NCBI GenBank assembly: GCA_009103225.1
Contig: RHPI01003762.1
Coordinates: forward strand, 122,612-186,611
Reading direction: 5' to 3'
Length of the DNA stretch: 64,000 nt
DNA from: Chlorokybus atmophyticus
Lineage: Eukaryota > Streptophyta > Chlorokybophyceae > Chlorokybales > Chlorokybaceae
Each line of letters starts with the position of its first letter. Position 1 is the stretch's first letter. Shown here piece by piece: positions 11,601-24,000 of the stretch. The position numbers and the translations under genes were made by a program. The notes beneath the pieces are model-generated. The model did no database searches. It worked only from the letters and a program-made list of their open reading frames with translations, and was not told the DNA's origin.

Positions 11601-14593
11601 ATGGTGGGGGCGAGAGCTGCAAGGCATGCAGCGCGCAACCGCCTGGAAAGAGAAGCTGCTGCTGCCGAGGAGGCTGCCAAAATAGCTGCATAGGCGGCAG
11701 CCAAGGCACGTGAGGCGGCCGCCAGGCTTGCGACAGAGGCGGCAGCAGAGCAGCTGGACGCCGGTGGTGAGCGGCCCACCGGCGTCCAGAAGCGCGTCAA
11801 TGCTGCCCGCACCAACAACGGGCGCAATAGGAGGTACAAGCGGCGAGCATTCACATGCCACCAAAAGGTATGTGTATGCAATGTGTTTTGTGTATTGGTA
11901 ATAATGCATGCTGTTACTGCTCAGCACAATCAGCGTGTGCATATGCAAGTTTGCTTAGCAGTGTTGTGTGCTGTGTGTACTTGTGACAATGCATGCTATC
12001 ACTGCTCAGCACAATAAGGGTGTGCATTTGCACGTGTACTTAGCTGTGCTGCGTGCTGTGACAATACATGCACGCTCACACACTTGCATGCACGTGACGC
12101 ATGTTTATGCGTGCATGCACTGTTGCTGCGTGCTATGCGTGTCTGGCTGGCTGGCGTGATGTAACAAAGTGTTACATGGCAGCGCAAGTTCATTGACATT
12201 GCCAAGCATCTTGGCATTAAAAGAACCGAGCGCGAGCACGGCATCCACGCCAAGAGCTTGCGGAACTGGCTTAAGCAAGAGCTAGAGATCAAGTCTGCAT
12301 GTGCAAGTGATTGTAGGCTAAAGGGTGGCGGGAGGACACTCTCAATTCCAGAGCTTGACACTCTTGTGTGCAACTACATTGTTGATAAGAGGTCGCGTGG
12401 GTTGGGAGTGACACAAGGCATGATCAGGGTATGTTTATGCATGTGGTACACTTGTGTTTGCATCAAGGGCTGCACGCACTTGCACGCACACACGCACGCG
12501 CACAGCTGCACCACTCTAGCATGCACACGCACACGGAGCTGAACCATGCACGCACGCACACACACACGCACTCCCGCACGCACACGCACGCGCACACGCA
12601 CACGCACACACATGCACGCAGCTGCACACACACTCACATACATGGCTGCACCACTCACGCACGCATACACACACGCACGCAGCTGCACACACACACTCAC
12701 GTACATGGCTGCACAACTCACGCACGCATACACACACGCACGCAGCTGCACACACACACACTCACGCACGCAGCTGCGCCAGCTGCACACCCACGCACCA
12801 CTCGCACACGCACACGCAGACGCACGCAGCTGCACACACACACGCACTCACACGCACGCAGCTGCACCACTCGTGCCCGCACTTATGCACCCACACGCAC
12901 ACGCACATGCACACGCAGACACACGCAGCTGCACACACACGCATTCACACGCACGCATCTGCACCACTCGCGCCCGCACTCATGCACGCACACGCACACG
13001 CACGCGGCTGCACACAAATGCAACAATGCACTGCACACACATGCAACAATGCACTGCACACGCACGCGCACACGCACACGTATCTCAAGGGCACAACCAC
13101 ACACACGCACGCTGGTACACTCAGCAAACGCACACACCAGCACTTCAATAGCTCAATCAACATGCATGTGTGCAGCTGGAGGCCAGGCGGCTAGTTGCTG
13201 AACACAACGCCAACCTCAATGATGATGGCGATAAGTGGCAGTTGAAGGCCTCCCTCAATTGGGTGGTGCGCTTCATGGCGCGCCATGATCTTACTGTACG
13301 GGCACGCACTAAAGTAGGTCAGAAGCTCCCTCGTGATCTCGCACAAGAAGTTGAGGGCCACCGCATGTTCATTACCCTCATGAAGGAGCGGCACAAGTAT
13401 GCCTCCAGTCAGGTCGTCAACATGGATGAAGTTCCAGTCACGGTGGACATGCCCGCGACTCGCACGGTCAACCAGCAAGGCAGCCGCACTGTCACCATGA
13501 AAACAACAGGTGAGGCATGCATGCGCATGCAATCATGCAATCATTGCATGCTGATTCTGGCACAACACAACACATGTATAGCCTGGCCTCACACTCATTG
13601 AGCAGGCAACGAGAAGAATAACATTATCGTGGTGTTGGCCTGTGCAATGGACGGCACCAAGCTACCGCCAGTCGTCATTCTAAAGCGCAAGACTCTGCCT
13701 TCTGATTTGATCATACCAGATGGTGTGGTGGTGTGGGTGAATGAAGCGGGCTGGATGGATGAGGCTCACACGTGTGAGTGGGTCGAGGCGGTGATGCGCA
13801 AGCGGCCGAAGCGGGTTTTTAGCACGAGAGCGCTGCTTGTCTGGGATTCCTTTTCAGCACACATGTGTGAGTCCGTGAAAGCAACGCAGGCTAGCGGTAT
13901 CGATCAAGCTGTTATTCCGGGTGGGTGTACGCCTATTCTTCAACCTTTGGATGTAGGGGTGAACAAGCCTTTCAAGGACATGCTTCGTGCAAAGGTGAGT
14001 TGCTAAAATGTGCATGTGCTGATGTTGTGAGGAGTGCACAACTCACACGCTAGGTTGCATGTAAGTTTGTGTGCGTACCACCTGGGTGAGCTGCTCTTGG
14101 GTAAGGTTGCAATAACGGTTGTCATCTTAGGTTGTCAGTCATGATTAACATTGTGCTTTGTTGGTGTATGCAGTGGGCGTTGTGGATGGCAGACCCAGCC
14201 AACCATTCCTACACTGCAGGCGGCAACTTGCGGCACGCGGACTGGTCAACCGTAGTGTCGTGGGTGCATCAGGCTTGGGAGGAGTTGTCAGTGCAGACCA
14301 TCATCAATGCGTTCAAAAAGGCGGGCGTGTGTGAAGCTGATTGGACCCCGGAGCAGGTCGTCGATGACAATGCGGACAATGTCGTCGATGTAGATGAGTT
14401 GCCGCTGGAGGTACATGAAGAGCGTGTGATTTCAGAGTTGGAGAAGTTGCGTGTGCGCGATGAGGCCAATGCTTCAAGGGCTAACCATATCGAGATGTCC
14501 AGTGATGAGAGCGAGCTTGATAGCATGTGTACTAGCAGTGATGATGATGCACATGAGGATGATGGTGATGACTCTGATGATGATCTTGTGTAG
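11601..14593 (+). CDS. Pogo/Tigger-like (CENP-B family) DDE transposase with introns
   Basis: Exons 11601-11867, 12183-12428, 13176-13509, 13606-13994 and 14174-14593 join in phase (552 codons including the stop). The N-terminus is Ala/Arg/Glu-rich and basic. The second exon holds a helix-turn-helix-like segment (AKHLGIKR...[10 protein letters not shown]). The third has the CENP-B-type DNA-binding half ([13 protein letters not shown]) and the first catalytic Asp (VVNMDEVPV). The fourth has [10 protein letters not shown] (second Asp) and [14 protein letters not shown] (third Asp). The tail is very acidic. All three catalytic residues are present. One TAG (11691-11693) interrupts the first exon in frame. 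It is directly followed by a possible splice acceptor (GCATAG|GCG), so the true first exon may start at 11694 or the gene may be disabled. Role: mobilising the 11337-14908 unit. Confidence 0.8.
12476..13140 (+). repeat. CA/CG-rich microsatellite-minisatellite inside transposase intron 2
   Basis: Imperfect CACACGCA runs with a superimposed longer unit containing GCAGCTGCAC about every 30-60 bases. It fills the 747-base intron (12429-13175) and gives long spurious His/Thr/Arg open frames on both strands. Confidence 0.85.
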
Positions 14594-14640
14594 TGAGAGA
14601 TTACTTGTGTTGGATGTTGTTGCTAGCATGTGTGATTCCC

Positions 14641-14708
14641 TCGCACGCACGCGCGCGTACGCACACACGCACGCACACACGCGCGCACACACGCGCGCAC
14701 ACGCGCGT

Positions 14709-14756
<48 letters not shown>
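14641..14756 (+). repeat. ACGC/CA/CG microsatellite
   Basis: Uninterrupted alternation of ACGC, ACAC and GCGC just downstream of the transposase stop and inside the element. Confidence 0.9.
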
Positions 14757-14880
14757 AGCAGGCAGCGCGCATTATACGTCAATACAGTCCCCCTCAAGGG
14801 GGATACTAAAATGGGGGGGGGGACTCTAAGGTTAAAACACAGTCCCCCCCCCCCAAATTTGCCGGGGGGGACTGTGTTCG

Positions 14881-14908
14881 GGGGGGGACTGTGTTGGGGT
14901 AAATACGG
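14881..14908 (-). repeat. Right TIR of pogo-like element 2
   Basis: 28 bases identical in inverse to 11337-11364, followed by TA. Confidence 0.85.
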
Positions 14909-14910
14909 TA

Positions 14911-15337
14911 CCTCCCGCATAAGGCACACCTCACCTCCCGAGGGCAGCACACCTCTGTCCAAGCACATCGTTGGTGGGTAGTCATGGTGTGCTTGGACAG
15001 AGTTGTGACTATACAACATATCGACAACCTGCATTCAATTGACTACAACTTGGACAGATTGAAAGGTAACCGAACCTGCACCGTTATCGTTGCCGTTACA
15101 CGACACCGAAAACAGCAAACCGGAACTTGCAGTAACCATCACTTCTGGTTGGTTTACAGTTGGATATCCATTCCCCCATTGACGCCTTTAGTGTTATCTT
15201 TGTGACACTGCAAGACAGTTGTATCTTGCAACTCTATAGGCTAGTATGTGTCTACGTAGCGTGTGGCCCCCTAATAACATATACAATATCCCCTCTAAGA
15301 CAAGTTGCATAGATGAGAAAGAGCAACTCAATAGCAG
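14911..15337. other. Intergenic, no gene seen
   Basis: Spacer between the pogo-like element and the 3' end of the RNA methyltransferase gene. A small inverted repeat (TGTCCAAGCACA / TGTGCTTGGACA, about 14955-15000) is the only structure seen. Confidence 0.5.
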
Positions 15338-17955
15338 TCATCTCCGGAAGACTGCGAGCGTCTCGATGCTGCAACACACCCAACAAGCAACTTAATGCAG
15401 GGCAGAAGCGGTTGTATGCAAGCGCGCACGTGCGCACACACACGCACGTGTGTGTATGTTGCTTGCGCAAGATTTTCTATGCGCAATCTGCGTACCTATC
15501 TGTTCCCGGAAAGAATAAGAACCCCATTGCAGTCTCGAGCCGCCACGCGCTATCACCAATGAGAGCATCGCAGTCCTGTCGAAAAACACCATTACAGCGT
15601 CGCAATCCACACAACCTAACCCACCCTCACTCACCCTCTCAAAGGCCTCCCAGCCGCAGCTGACATATATTAGCGTGTGCAGCTGGCCGCTTGAACGTCG
15701 CAGCACCGATAACAACTCCGCACCGAGGCCCTTGCGCGGCGGGTCCACAACCACAACATCCACGTCCGCCAAGTACTCTTCCACAGACTGCACACGTGAT
15801 ATGTCCACTTCAATGTGTTGAGGTCTTTGCCTCGCCTGCGTGGTTATGCGGTTCTCTCACCTCTTCGGCGCCTCCGACATGAAAGGTTATGAGCTGGCGC
15901 AGATGCTGAGGCAGTGCGGCCCGCGACTGCGCGAACGGGTCCTCGGCAGCCGGGTTGCGCTCAACACACCTCACACTCCTGCAAGTGATGTTGTTTTCAC
16001 GCCGCACACACGCACACAGGCAGCATGAGATATGCCATTACCTGCATTGGCAGGCTGCGAGGACGGCCAGGCCAATGGCTCCAACACCAGCGTACAGATC
16101 AAGCACAGCGCTGTTGGGAGGGACGTGCTCGCACAAGCAACCCAGCAACACACGAAACTCCTGCAATGAGCACTTTACTCATCACATTGTCATGTGTCAC
16201 AGTAATCAGATGCGATAGATGCGCGTGTCTACCCACCTCAGAGTTGGCTTGCGCGAAGCTGCCGGGTGCAAAGCTCACGGCGGCATCGTGTTGTTCGTGT
16301 GTGGGATGTGGAGAAGGCGGGAAGAGCGTGTCCCACGCTGAGGGAGCACCAGCGAGCAGCTGCCACGACGGGGACAAGATCACCTGATCGTAAGCGAGGT
16401 GTTATCGATGGACTGTGTGTGTGAAGCGGTGCGCATTGCTGCTTTGTTGGGTTTAAACACCCACCACCCACGTTTGCACGCGAGGTGTTGAAGTTGGCCC
16501 ACACCGAGTGCAGGACGCGGCCATGTCCATTGTCGTGGCGATCACCCGCGCGGGCGCAAAGCTCCTGCATGCGCAAGTGAGGTACGTTACAACAACGCGA
16601 GCGCCTGGTTTGTGCTTGTGTGATGCATAGACATGCGTAGTGATGCGTACAATATAGCGCACCTTGGCGAAGGCCTGCAGTTGATCCACACCGCGCGCGT
16701 CCTCAGGCTCGCAGTTCCACACCAGACTCAGCTGCACTGCCAGCCCTGTCCTGGCACAGCATCACCATGAGCACCAGAGACACACAACATAAACAGGCAA
16801 ATATGAGCGATGAGAAACTTTGTTTACCCTCATCGCGCGCGCGCACGGCAGCCTCCGCACTTTCGTGCACCACCGCAAGCTGCAATAAACGGGAGGTAAT
16901 GTCAGGTCTGAGGTATGATGTGTGTGCATATGCGTTCGTGGGTGCGTGTGTCTACCTGGATGTAGCGAAGGCTGCCGCTGCCGGTTGACTCGTTGTACGG
17001 TTCAACCCTCAAGTCCAACATAACTGCATACCCAGCGTTTGAGAACGACATGTTGTTCGTGAGCTCGACTGAATCGATGGAATGTGCATCAAAGATGAGC
17101 ACTAGTAATCGACACACCTTCCTTCACCAGCTGCACCGCTTCGTTGATGAGCGGGTGATGCGCTGAGCATAAGCACCACGCGAGTGAATCAATGCTCGGC
17201 TTGGCTTCACAGACTTTGCGGCGCGAAGCATGCACGCGCACCTTTGCAGTTGGGTATGGGCACGACGTCGTGCGTGCCGGCCCCGTACAACCCCAACAGC
17301 GGGTTTCGCGCAGTGCCGCGCACCGCCAACTTCGCTCGTCGCCGCCAACCATGCTGCGATCAACACGCAATAACAGACGCACACACATGAGCACTCATAC
17401 CAGCAAGCGCTTGCAAACACACTAATCTGCTAATGCGCTGATGTGGTATTGTTGTACATGACACACCCCACCATGTCTCCTGCGTGCAGAATAAAGTCGG
17501 AAATGCCCCTTTGGGCAAAAAACTCTCGTGCGCGCGCGTATACGGAAGGTGTGACCAAATCCGAGTTCAGCGTGCATCCCGAACACCTGGAGCAACATGT
17601 ACAACAAACATGTAAAGCCACAAATGAACCACGAATGCACTGCACACACATATTCACGCGCGTACCGGTCAAAGTGTTCGCAGCCGAGCTCATCGCGCAT
17701 ACTGCCACCCGCTCGGTTCTCGCCTTGAGCAACATGTCTATGCTGTGCATGTCGTTGTTGCTGCTGTCGCTGTTGTGTACTGTATGTGTGTGGTTGCTTC
17801 TTCTCCTCCTTCTTGCGCTGTTGTGCTTGTCGTGGTTGGCTGTTGGGTTGCGGGGCTTCCTTCGCACGCTTCTGTGACGTTGAGGCAGTGACACTTTTTA
17901 TGTTGGGCTGCGCTGCTTGCATGCGCCAGAGCAGGGACGCTCCTACTGCATGCAT
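15338..17955 (-). CDS. RNA (uracil-5-)-methyltransferase, RumA/TrmA class, plant-type
   Basis: Transfers a methyl group from S-adenosylmethionine to C5 of uracil in RNA (rRNA or tRNA; target not decidable here). The exons are 17955-17666, 17586-17472, 17353-17242, 17162-17118, 17023-16956, 16879-16828, 16736-16663, 16564-16472, 16383-16237, 16160-16042, 15978-15861, 15787-15635, 15575-15496 and 15368-15338. They total 1497 bases in one frame (498 residues). Visible features in order are a Gln/Lys-rich N-terminus, the iron-sulfur-type pattern C-x5-C-x2-C (CEHFDRCSGC), HGWRRRAKLAVRG, and the SAM-binding LDLYAGVGAIGL. Then come DPPRKGL, YVSCGWEAF with the catalytic Cys, and the terminal IETLAVF with the catalytic Glu. 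The layout follows the plant family typified by Arabidopsis At3g21300. The ATG at 17955 is chosen because the frame upstream reaches 18114 without family similarity; the basic N-terminus could be an organelle-targeting peptide. Confidence 0.92.
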
Positions 17956-18325
17956 TCGCAAGTAAAAACAACGCCCATGAATGGCTGTCGCACGCATCCA
18001 TAATTCTTTGGAACTATTGTAGCACAGTGTGTGTTCTGACCAAACTCCTTTGTCGATGGCATCATGCAACATTGCCCCCCATAGTGCGTACGAACGCACA
18101 GGGATCGCTGTCATCCATCCATTAACAACATCTTCGTTTGTTGTGCATTGAGAACGTGATAGTCAAGCAGTAGCAGAACTCCCCGTGAGACACCAACTCG
18201 CTGCCAAATCTGATATTGCGCCAATAAGGAAAAAGAAGTGCTCCTACACAGCTGCATAGTTGTGTAAACGCTTATACGCACAATCAAACACAGCAGCATT
18301 AGTCACCATCAATCGACCACCTCAA

Positions 18326-18356
<31 letters not shown>

Positions 18357-18603
18357 GCCTGAAAGAAGGTATGGATATGAACAACGTACTATACGTAACA
18401 AACCTGTGCTACAAAAGCCAAGCCAAACAAACTGAGCACACTTGCACACCTTGCATGCTGCTCCCCTCTCGCCGCCGCCGCCGCCGCCGCCGCCGCCACG
18501 TCCGGTTGTCCGTCCTTGTGTCCGAAGCATAGCGGTGTCAATCGCGTGCTGTTCAAGCGCTCTCGCCGGTCAGGGCGTTGGTGCATTGCCGGCCACGGCG
18601 GTC
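17956..18603. promoter_or_regulatory. Head-to-head intergenic region between two host genes
   Basis: The methyltransferase gene leaves to the left and the DUF4864 gene to the right, so this 648-bp stretch should hold both promoters. It contains a CA run (about 18331-18354) and a CCG/GCC run (about 18470-18496) near the second gene. No TATA-type box is obvious. Confidence 0.4.
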
Positions 18604-20237
18604 ATGGCGGCGGCGGCGGCGGCGGCGATGCCGGCAGCGGCGTGCGCCAGGCTGGGGCCGGGGTTGGGGTTGGGACTGCGCACAGCTGCCGCTCAGACGC
18701 CGCAGCAGCACGGAGCTCGGCTGAAAGGTCGGTGTCAGCGGCAGAGAGAAAGGAACAACGTTCGCCTTTGCCTTTGCCACGCATGCACAATCTCACCTGC
18801 AGTAAATGACTATAAGCATGTGTGAGCTGCAGTCTTTGCATTGATGTGACTCTATGAGTCTGTGCTATAGTTGCTGGCGCGTTTATGCGCACTGCACTCT
18901 CTCACGTGCTGCATGCCCGGCCAGTTCTTCCCGCTGTGTGTGTGTATGTGCGCGCGCAATGCAGCAACACAGTAAACAAGAGCAGAGTTGGTTCTCATTC
19001 CTTGTGCCAGAAAGGCCAGTGGCACAGTTGCAACTATCAGAGATGCGTGTTTGCACTGCTTGCCCAATCAAAGAAGTTCTCTATGTATGTATGTATGTAT
19101 GCGCAGACCACTGGCGTCACGACAGCTTGCGACTATCTCCCTCTCCCTCATTACCACATTCTCGCCGTCGTGCGTGGCGCGTGTGCGCGTGCAGCAGCAG
19201 CAGCAGCAGTGGCGATGACTTGGCGTCCGATCTGGCGGCGTCGTTCGCGCGGTTCGTGAACGAGGCGGGCCTTGCTGATCCCACCGCAAACCGCTCGCCG
19301 ACAGCACTCATGCCACCATCCGCCGTCGTCGCCGCCGTGGTGCGTGATTGTGAGATTGCGTGTATGTGTGCAGGCGTGGGGCCGTATGGTGCGTGTCACC
19401 GTCCGTACATGTGACGTGAGAGAGAGTGCCCGTGTGCATATGCGTGTGCGCGCATGCGTATGTGAAGTGAGTTGCATTGTGCGCGTAACCGGACCCATGC
19501 GTGAGAGAGGTAACCCACCTGCGTCTCTCCCACACCACCCGCTCGCAGATGGACGCTCTCATGCGCAACGACTGGCCCGAGGAGGACGCGGGCCTTCGCA
19601 CCGCCTACGCCTTTGCCATGCCCTTCCAAGCCAACGCGATCCTCGCAGGCAAAGTGAGTCAACACAACACACAACACACAACCACCTCAGCGTCCAGTCT
19701 CTCACGCACGTGTGCGCAGGGGCGGCCGGGCGTGAGGGCGGCACGCAGCTGGCACGCGACAGAGGACTGGTTCGACTATGCGGACTTTGCGCGCACGCTC
19801 GCAGCCGACCCCGCATACAACAACCTCGTCAGATGCGCCTCATGGCGGGTAAGGGCACACTCGACTGACTGAGTGGTCATTGCTCAGTGGCTGACATTGT
19901 CTCTCTCTGTGCGTGTGCGTGTGTGTGTTTGCAGCCAGCTTCTTCGGTGGTGTTTCCCGGGCCGACGGACAACCGCGCGGTGCAGGCCGTCAAGGTGGTG
20001 CCCGTGGCCGCCAACGCCACATCCGCCGGCCACAGCAACGAACTTCAGCGGGAGCTCACCTTCACCTTCTGCCTCGAAAAGGTGACACACTGCTTGCATT
20101 GACTGGACTACCGTTGGACAGTCACTGCTGACGTGTGGGATCATGTTGTTTGCATTGCTCGACAGGTTCTGGAGGGCGCGTTCAAAGGGTGTTGGATGAC
20201 CGTGGGCGTGCGCGTCGGGGATTACGCCAACGTGTAA
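18604..20237 (+). CDS. DUF4864-domain protein, probably plastid-targeted
   Basis: Five 3' exons are firm: about 19195-19339, 19549-19653, 19720-19848, 19935-20081 and 20166-20237. The last four are all multiples of three. The first exon is less certain. An ATG at 18604 begins an Ala/Gly/Leu/Arg-rich stretch typical of a chloroplast transit peptide, and a donor at 18732 would join in phase. Family hallmarks are visible: MDALMRNDWPEEDAGLRTAY near the start of the domain, the central W-F-DYADFARTLAADPAY block, and the C-terminal FKGCWMTVGVRVGDYANV followed by TAA. DUF4864 proteins are known from plants, algae and bacteria, without an assigned reaction as far as I know. Plastid location is inferred from the N-terminus only. 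An additional small exon between 18732 and 19194 is possible. Confidence 0.8.
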
Positions 20238-21073
20238 GGTGTTAGCTCATTCGGTCCTGCTGCGAGCCACTCGCATGCACGAGTTTGATATAGCTGTTGT
20301 AAGGATGGTCTTGGGCATCAGCGCCTCCAAGGTGTTGATGGAAGTGTGAACATGTCGATACTGTTATTGACATATGCTAAAAAATCCATCATGATAACCC
20401 AAAGCTGTCACACAATGTAGGGATCCTTCTCACCAATCTGTCGGTGGGTTGGGCAGTGGTGTTTGCAGAAAGTGGCGCTTAGTCCCACAACACGTTCACA
20501 ACCTCCCAGGCTGCAGTTTACAGAAATAAGCAGCACCAATTGCGAGCACACCAAACACACCAGAGCAGCCTATTTTGAGCACAATCACACACTGGGTCGA
20601 CTGACAACAGAAACCAGCACACGCTGCCTGTCACAAGTATGCGCAATGCCGTGCACAACAAGCTTAACTTGGAGGATTGCTGTCCTCTCGTGGTGCACGC
20701 ATTTGCAAACTACACTAATAACACTTACCTACACTAGGTAGTAGTTCAACAAGGACATCAGGGTCTTGTGCTTGCTGTACATACTGACTCTAACTACCCT
20801 GTGAACAACTGTGCTGTGCTGCCTAGCCCTGACCGATCTCTGCAGAACGGGGGAGGCAAAAGAATCGTAAGCTGAAAGTTATGGTGGGTAGAGGGGGTGG
20901 AGGGAGGGTCAGTTTCACGAGCGACACACATCCACCGCATGCCTTGCAATACAACTCTTCGCGCGCACGTGTATATGTGTCCGTGTGTCCGTCGCTCTCG
21001 AGGCCCTCTCTCTGGTGGTTGTTGGATGGTTGGTTCCCAACACACAGTACTCACGCTCGCTCGCCTGTCACCC
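20238..21073. other. Tail-to-tail spacer, no gene seen
   Basis: Lies between the stop codons of the DUF4864 gene (+) and the secreted-protein gene (-). Open frames here are short and not conserved-looking. Confidence 0.5.
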
Positions 21074-24000
21074 TCACGAGCTCGCTTGTATAGACAGGTC
21101 ACTGGCTGTGAGCATGGTCATCTTCTGCGGCGTGCCAACGGAGCCGAGCACCCCGACAAACACGGTGCCCGTGAGTTGGAACGGCGCGGGACCGCTGCGA
21201 ACCGTGCGCCAACTGAGACCATCAGAACTGATCTGAAGCTGGACACCATTGCTGTTGGAGTAGAGCATCTTCAACCACACCGGGAAGGTGGGCACGGCCG
21301 CATCAACTGCAACACGACACAGATGGTAACGCGACACGACAACCACAACAACAACGACAACAGTGATGATGACGATGCTAGTGTGCGTACTGTTGCTGGT
21401 GTAGGTTATGTTGGCACTCGCAGCGTAGGCCGTGCGGTACTGGTACGTGAGATATTGTTTGGGTGTGATGCCCCAGTGCGCGACGGCCGAGCGCGGGGAA
21501 AGAGACTGCCGCACCGCAAGACCGAACTGCGCGCTGTAGATGCTGTACTGAACAGCGTACACCTTCAACACCGCCTCGAAGCCAACCACATTCCGCAACT
21601 GCAACCACACCACATCACTAAGCCCAATTCGCAACAGAGTGACGCATACACAACATACACGCGCACTCACGTTCTTGTATATGAATGCGTGCTGATCCAC
21701 CGTGCCGGAGACGCCCTCGCCGCCCGCAGTGAAGAAGATGTTCTGCCTGGAGTCCACAAACACGCCGCTGGGCAGCATGTTGGGGTACGTCGTGGGACCC
21801 ACATCAACCACCCTCAGGTCCGATGGCAACGCCCCTACACGCACACAAACGTTACTGCTGATGATGATGATACACCATCCCAACATCACTCGGCAAGCAG
21901 GGACACAAGTGCTGACCGTATTGGCCGGGAGCAGGCGTGACGATGGTGTACGATGCGAGAAACTTGTTAGTGATGCTGGCGTCGACCTTGATGGTCTGCG
22001 TGCGCGTGCCAAAGTTGGACCAGCCTGCGTGTGAAAGTCAGTGTGAGCAGAGTGGCTGTATGTTGTTCACATTGTCGATCAAAGCCAATCCCTTGCAAGG
22101 AAGAGTACCCGTGAAGTTGCACGGTATGGCCCCTCTGTAAGTGTACGTTGCCGGAGCAGATATCACAACCGACTGCCCCGACGCCACCGACACCGTGAGT
22201 ACTCCTCCAGTAGTCGAAGTCTGTCACACGCACATATGAGGAAATGTGTGTACGCATACGCGCGCACACACACACACACACACACACGTACATTCTGTCC
22301 GATGGCGAGGCCGATCACGGCAAGGGGGCCACTCACGACGCTGACGTCTACTTGCACGGGTGGCGGGGGAGGTGCAGTTGGTACCCGTGGCGGGGGTGGT
22401 GAGGGTTGTACACGTGGCGGGGGTGATGCAGGTTGGACTTGTGGCGCGGGTGGTGCGGGTGGTCCTCCCTTGACCGATGCCGAGACCGGGCCGCCCACGT
22501 TTGCCACCGTGGGCCACGAGAGCGAGTTCGCATTCCACGTGGTCACGCCGTCGATGTCCGCTACGCTCCCCTCAAGCTCGAATCGGTAGACGCGCGTGAG
22601 GCGCGCGTCACGTGGCGTGTCCACCTTGATGGAGAAGGTGATCTCCCACGTCGACGAGGGCGCATCGTAATCCGTCTGCCAGAAGTCTTTCCCCCACACG
22701 CTCTGATCGATCACACTCCACGTGTTTCCGTTGTCTTCACTAACCTCCAGCTTCGGGTCCCGGAAGCCCGTCACGCCCGCGAGTGTGATGGCCACGAAGC
22801 CGAGGCCACCCGTGAGAGTGAACTGCGCGTTGTTGAATCTGTCAACACGTACCATAATGGGCCGCACACGCAAGAGTGTCCCCGTGCTGACCACTATAGC
22901 CATGTTGTTGCCCTGCGCCTCGCGCAGAGCCATGCGCCAACTATCCTCCCACCCGGGGCGTGACAACGCGGTGGCAAGGTTGGTGTTGGGACCGTAGTAG
23001 TCGGTGTTGAACTGCGGTAGGAGTATCTGCTCCACCACGCACTCCACGTAGTCCCCGGCACGCAAGCTCGTTGTGCCGGGTGGGGGAAGGATCTCGATGA
23101 TGGACACGCGGCCACCATCGGCCTCTGTCGCGTACGAGTGGATGCCTCTCTCCGCCATGAACGGGTTCGAGGCACGACCGTTGAACACGGCGTTCCACTG
23201 AGATACAACAAACATGCGCTGCGCCTCTGTCACACCAGAACCTTCCTTCGCCTCGGCCTGGAAGTGTGTGTTGCACACAGTATCATCAGTGGTCAGACCC
23301 CTTTGCACAATTATGACACGGGACATATGTGGGTTTACTCACCCCCGTGTAGGAGACCCAGTTGCGCTTGCCCTTCAACTCGTAAAAGGGCGTGCGATAT
23401 ATGTCGCGGCCATTTGTATCTGTATGACAAGGGAGGGGGTGTTACAAACAAGCATGCGAGAAACACTCTTTCAGTCTGAGTGTGCGTGTGTGCACATACC
23501 GGGTCCCATAGTGGCGTTCCAGTCGGCGATGAGTCCATTCTCATCCCCATACGAAAAGTGGTGGTTGTATCCAAAGCTGTACGTCTCCGTGCCCATAGAC
23601 CAGATGGGGAATCGGTAGAAGCTGACGGCGGACTTGACATCGATACGTAGGTGGTAGGTGGCACGCGCAGCATCGTCTGCGCGCTCAATAGCAACGGTGT
23701 ATTGCAAAGAGGTCCTTCCATCTTGGGACTTGCCGGCATAGGACGTCTCTGCGAGTAGTGGTCCTGTGCGCTTGCGGTGTGTCTTCATCTGTACGTTGAA
23801 CTGGCGCAGACCGCCGTGATCCATGTAGTTGACGTCTGCGCCGCCCACATTAGTCGCCCACCCCCACTTCTCGCGCGAGTAGCCATTGCCCAACACGTAC
23901 ACGGGTCTCAGGTCCAGGAAGGCCGTGCGTATGGACCTGCTCTGGTCAGGCTCGTAACAAAAGGTCTCACCCCACGCGCCGATGGCCGCCTGGTCCCACT

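Larger units (their letters stand above)
11337..14908 (+). mobile_element. Pogo/CENP-B-like DNA transposon 2, near-intact
   Basis: A 3572-bp unit with identical 28-bp TIRs beginning CCGTATTTACCCCAACACAG and running into a C7 tract, each flanked by TA (11335-11336 and 14909-14910). Several extra copies of a GGGGGACTGTGTT motif lie within about 130 bp of each end, in both orientations (for example 11397-11410, 11433-11448, 14785-14797 and 14862-14876). They look like subterminal transposase-binding sites. It carries a five-exon transposase gene on the plus strand. Perfect TIRs suggest recent movement. Confidence 0.85.

Noticed and set aside
12431-13201. Long His/Thr/Arg-rich open frames on both strands
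   Set aside because: They are translations of a CACGCA-type microsatellite inside a transposase intron, not proteins.
20897-21940. 347-codon plus-strand open frame
   Set aside because: Antisense shadow of the secreted-protein gene, whose minus-strand exons close in phase and have good splice sites.
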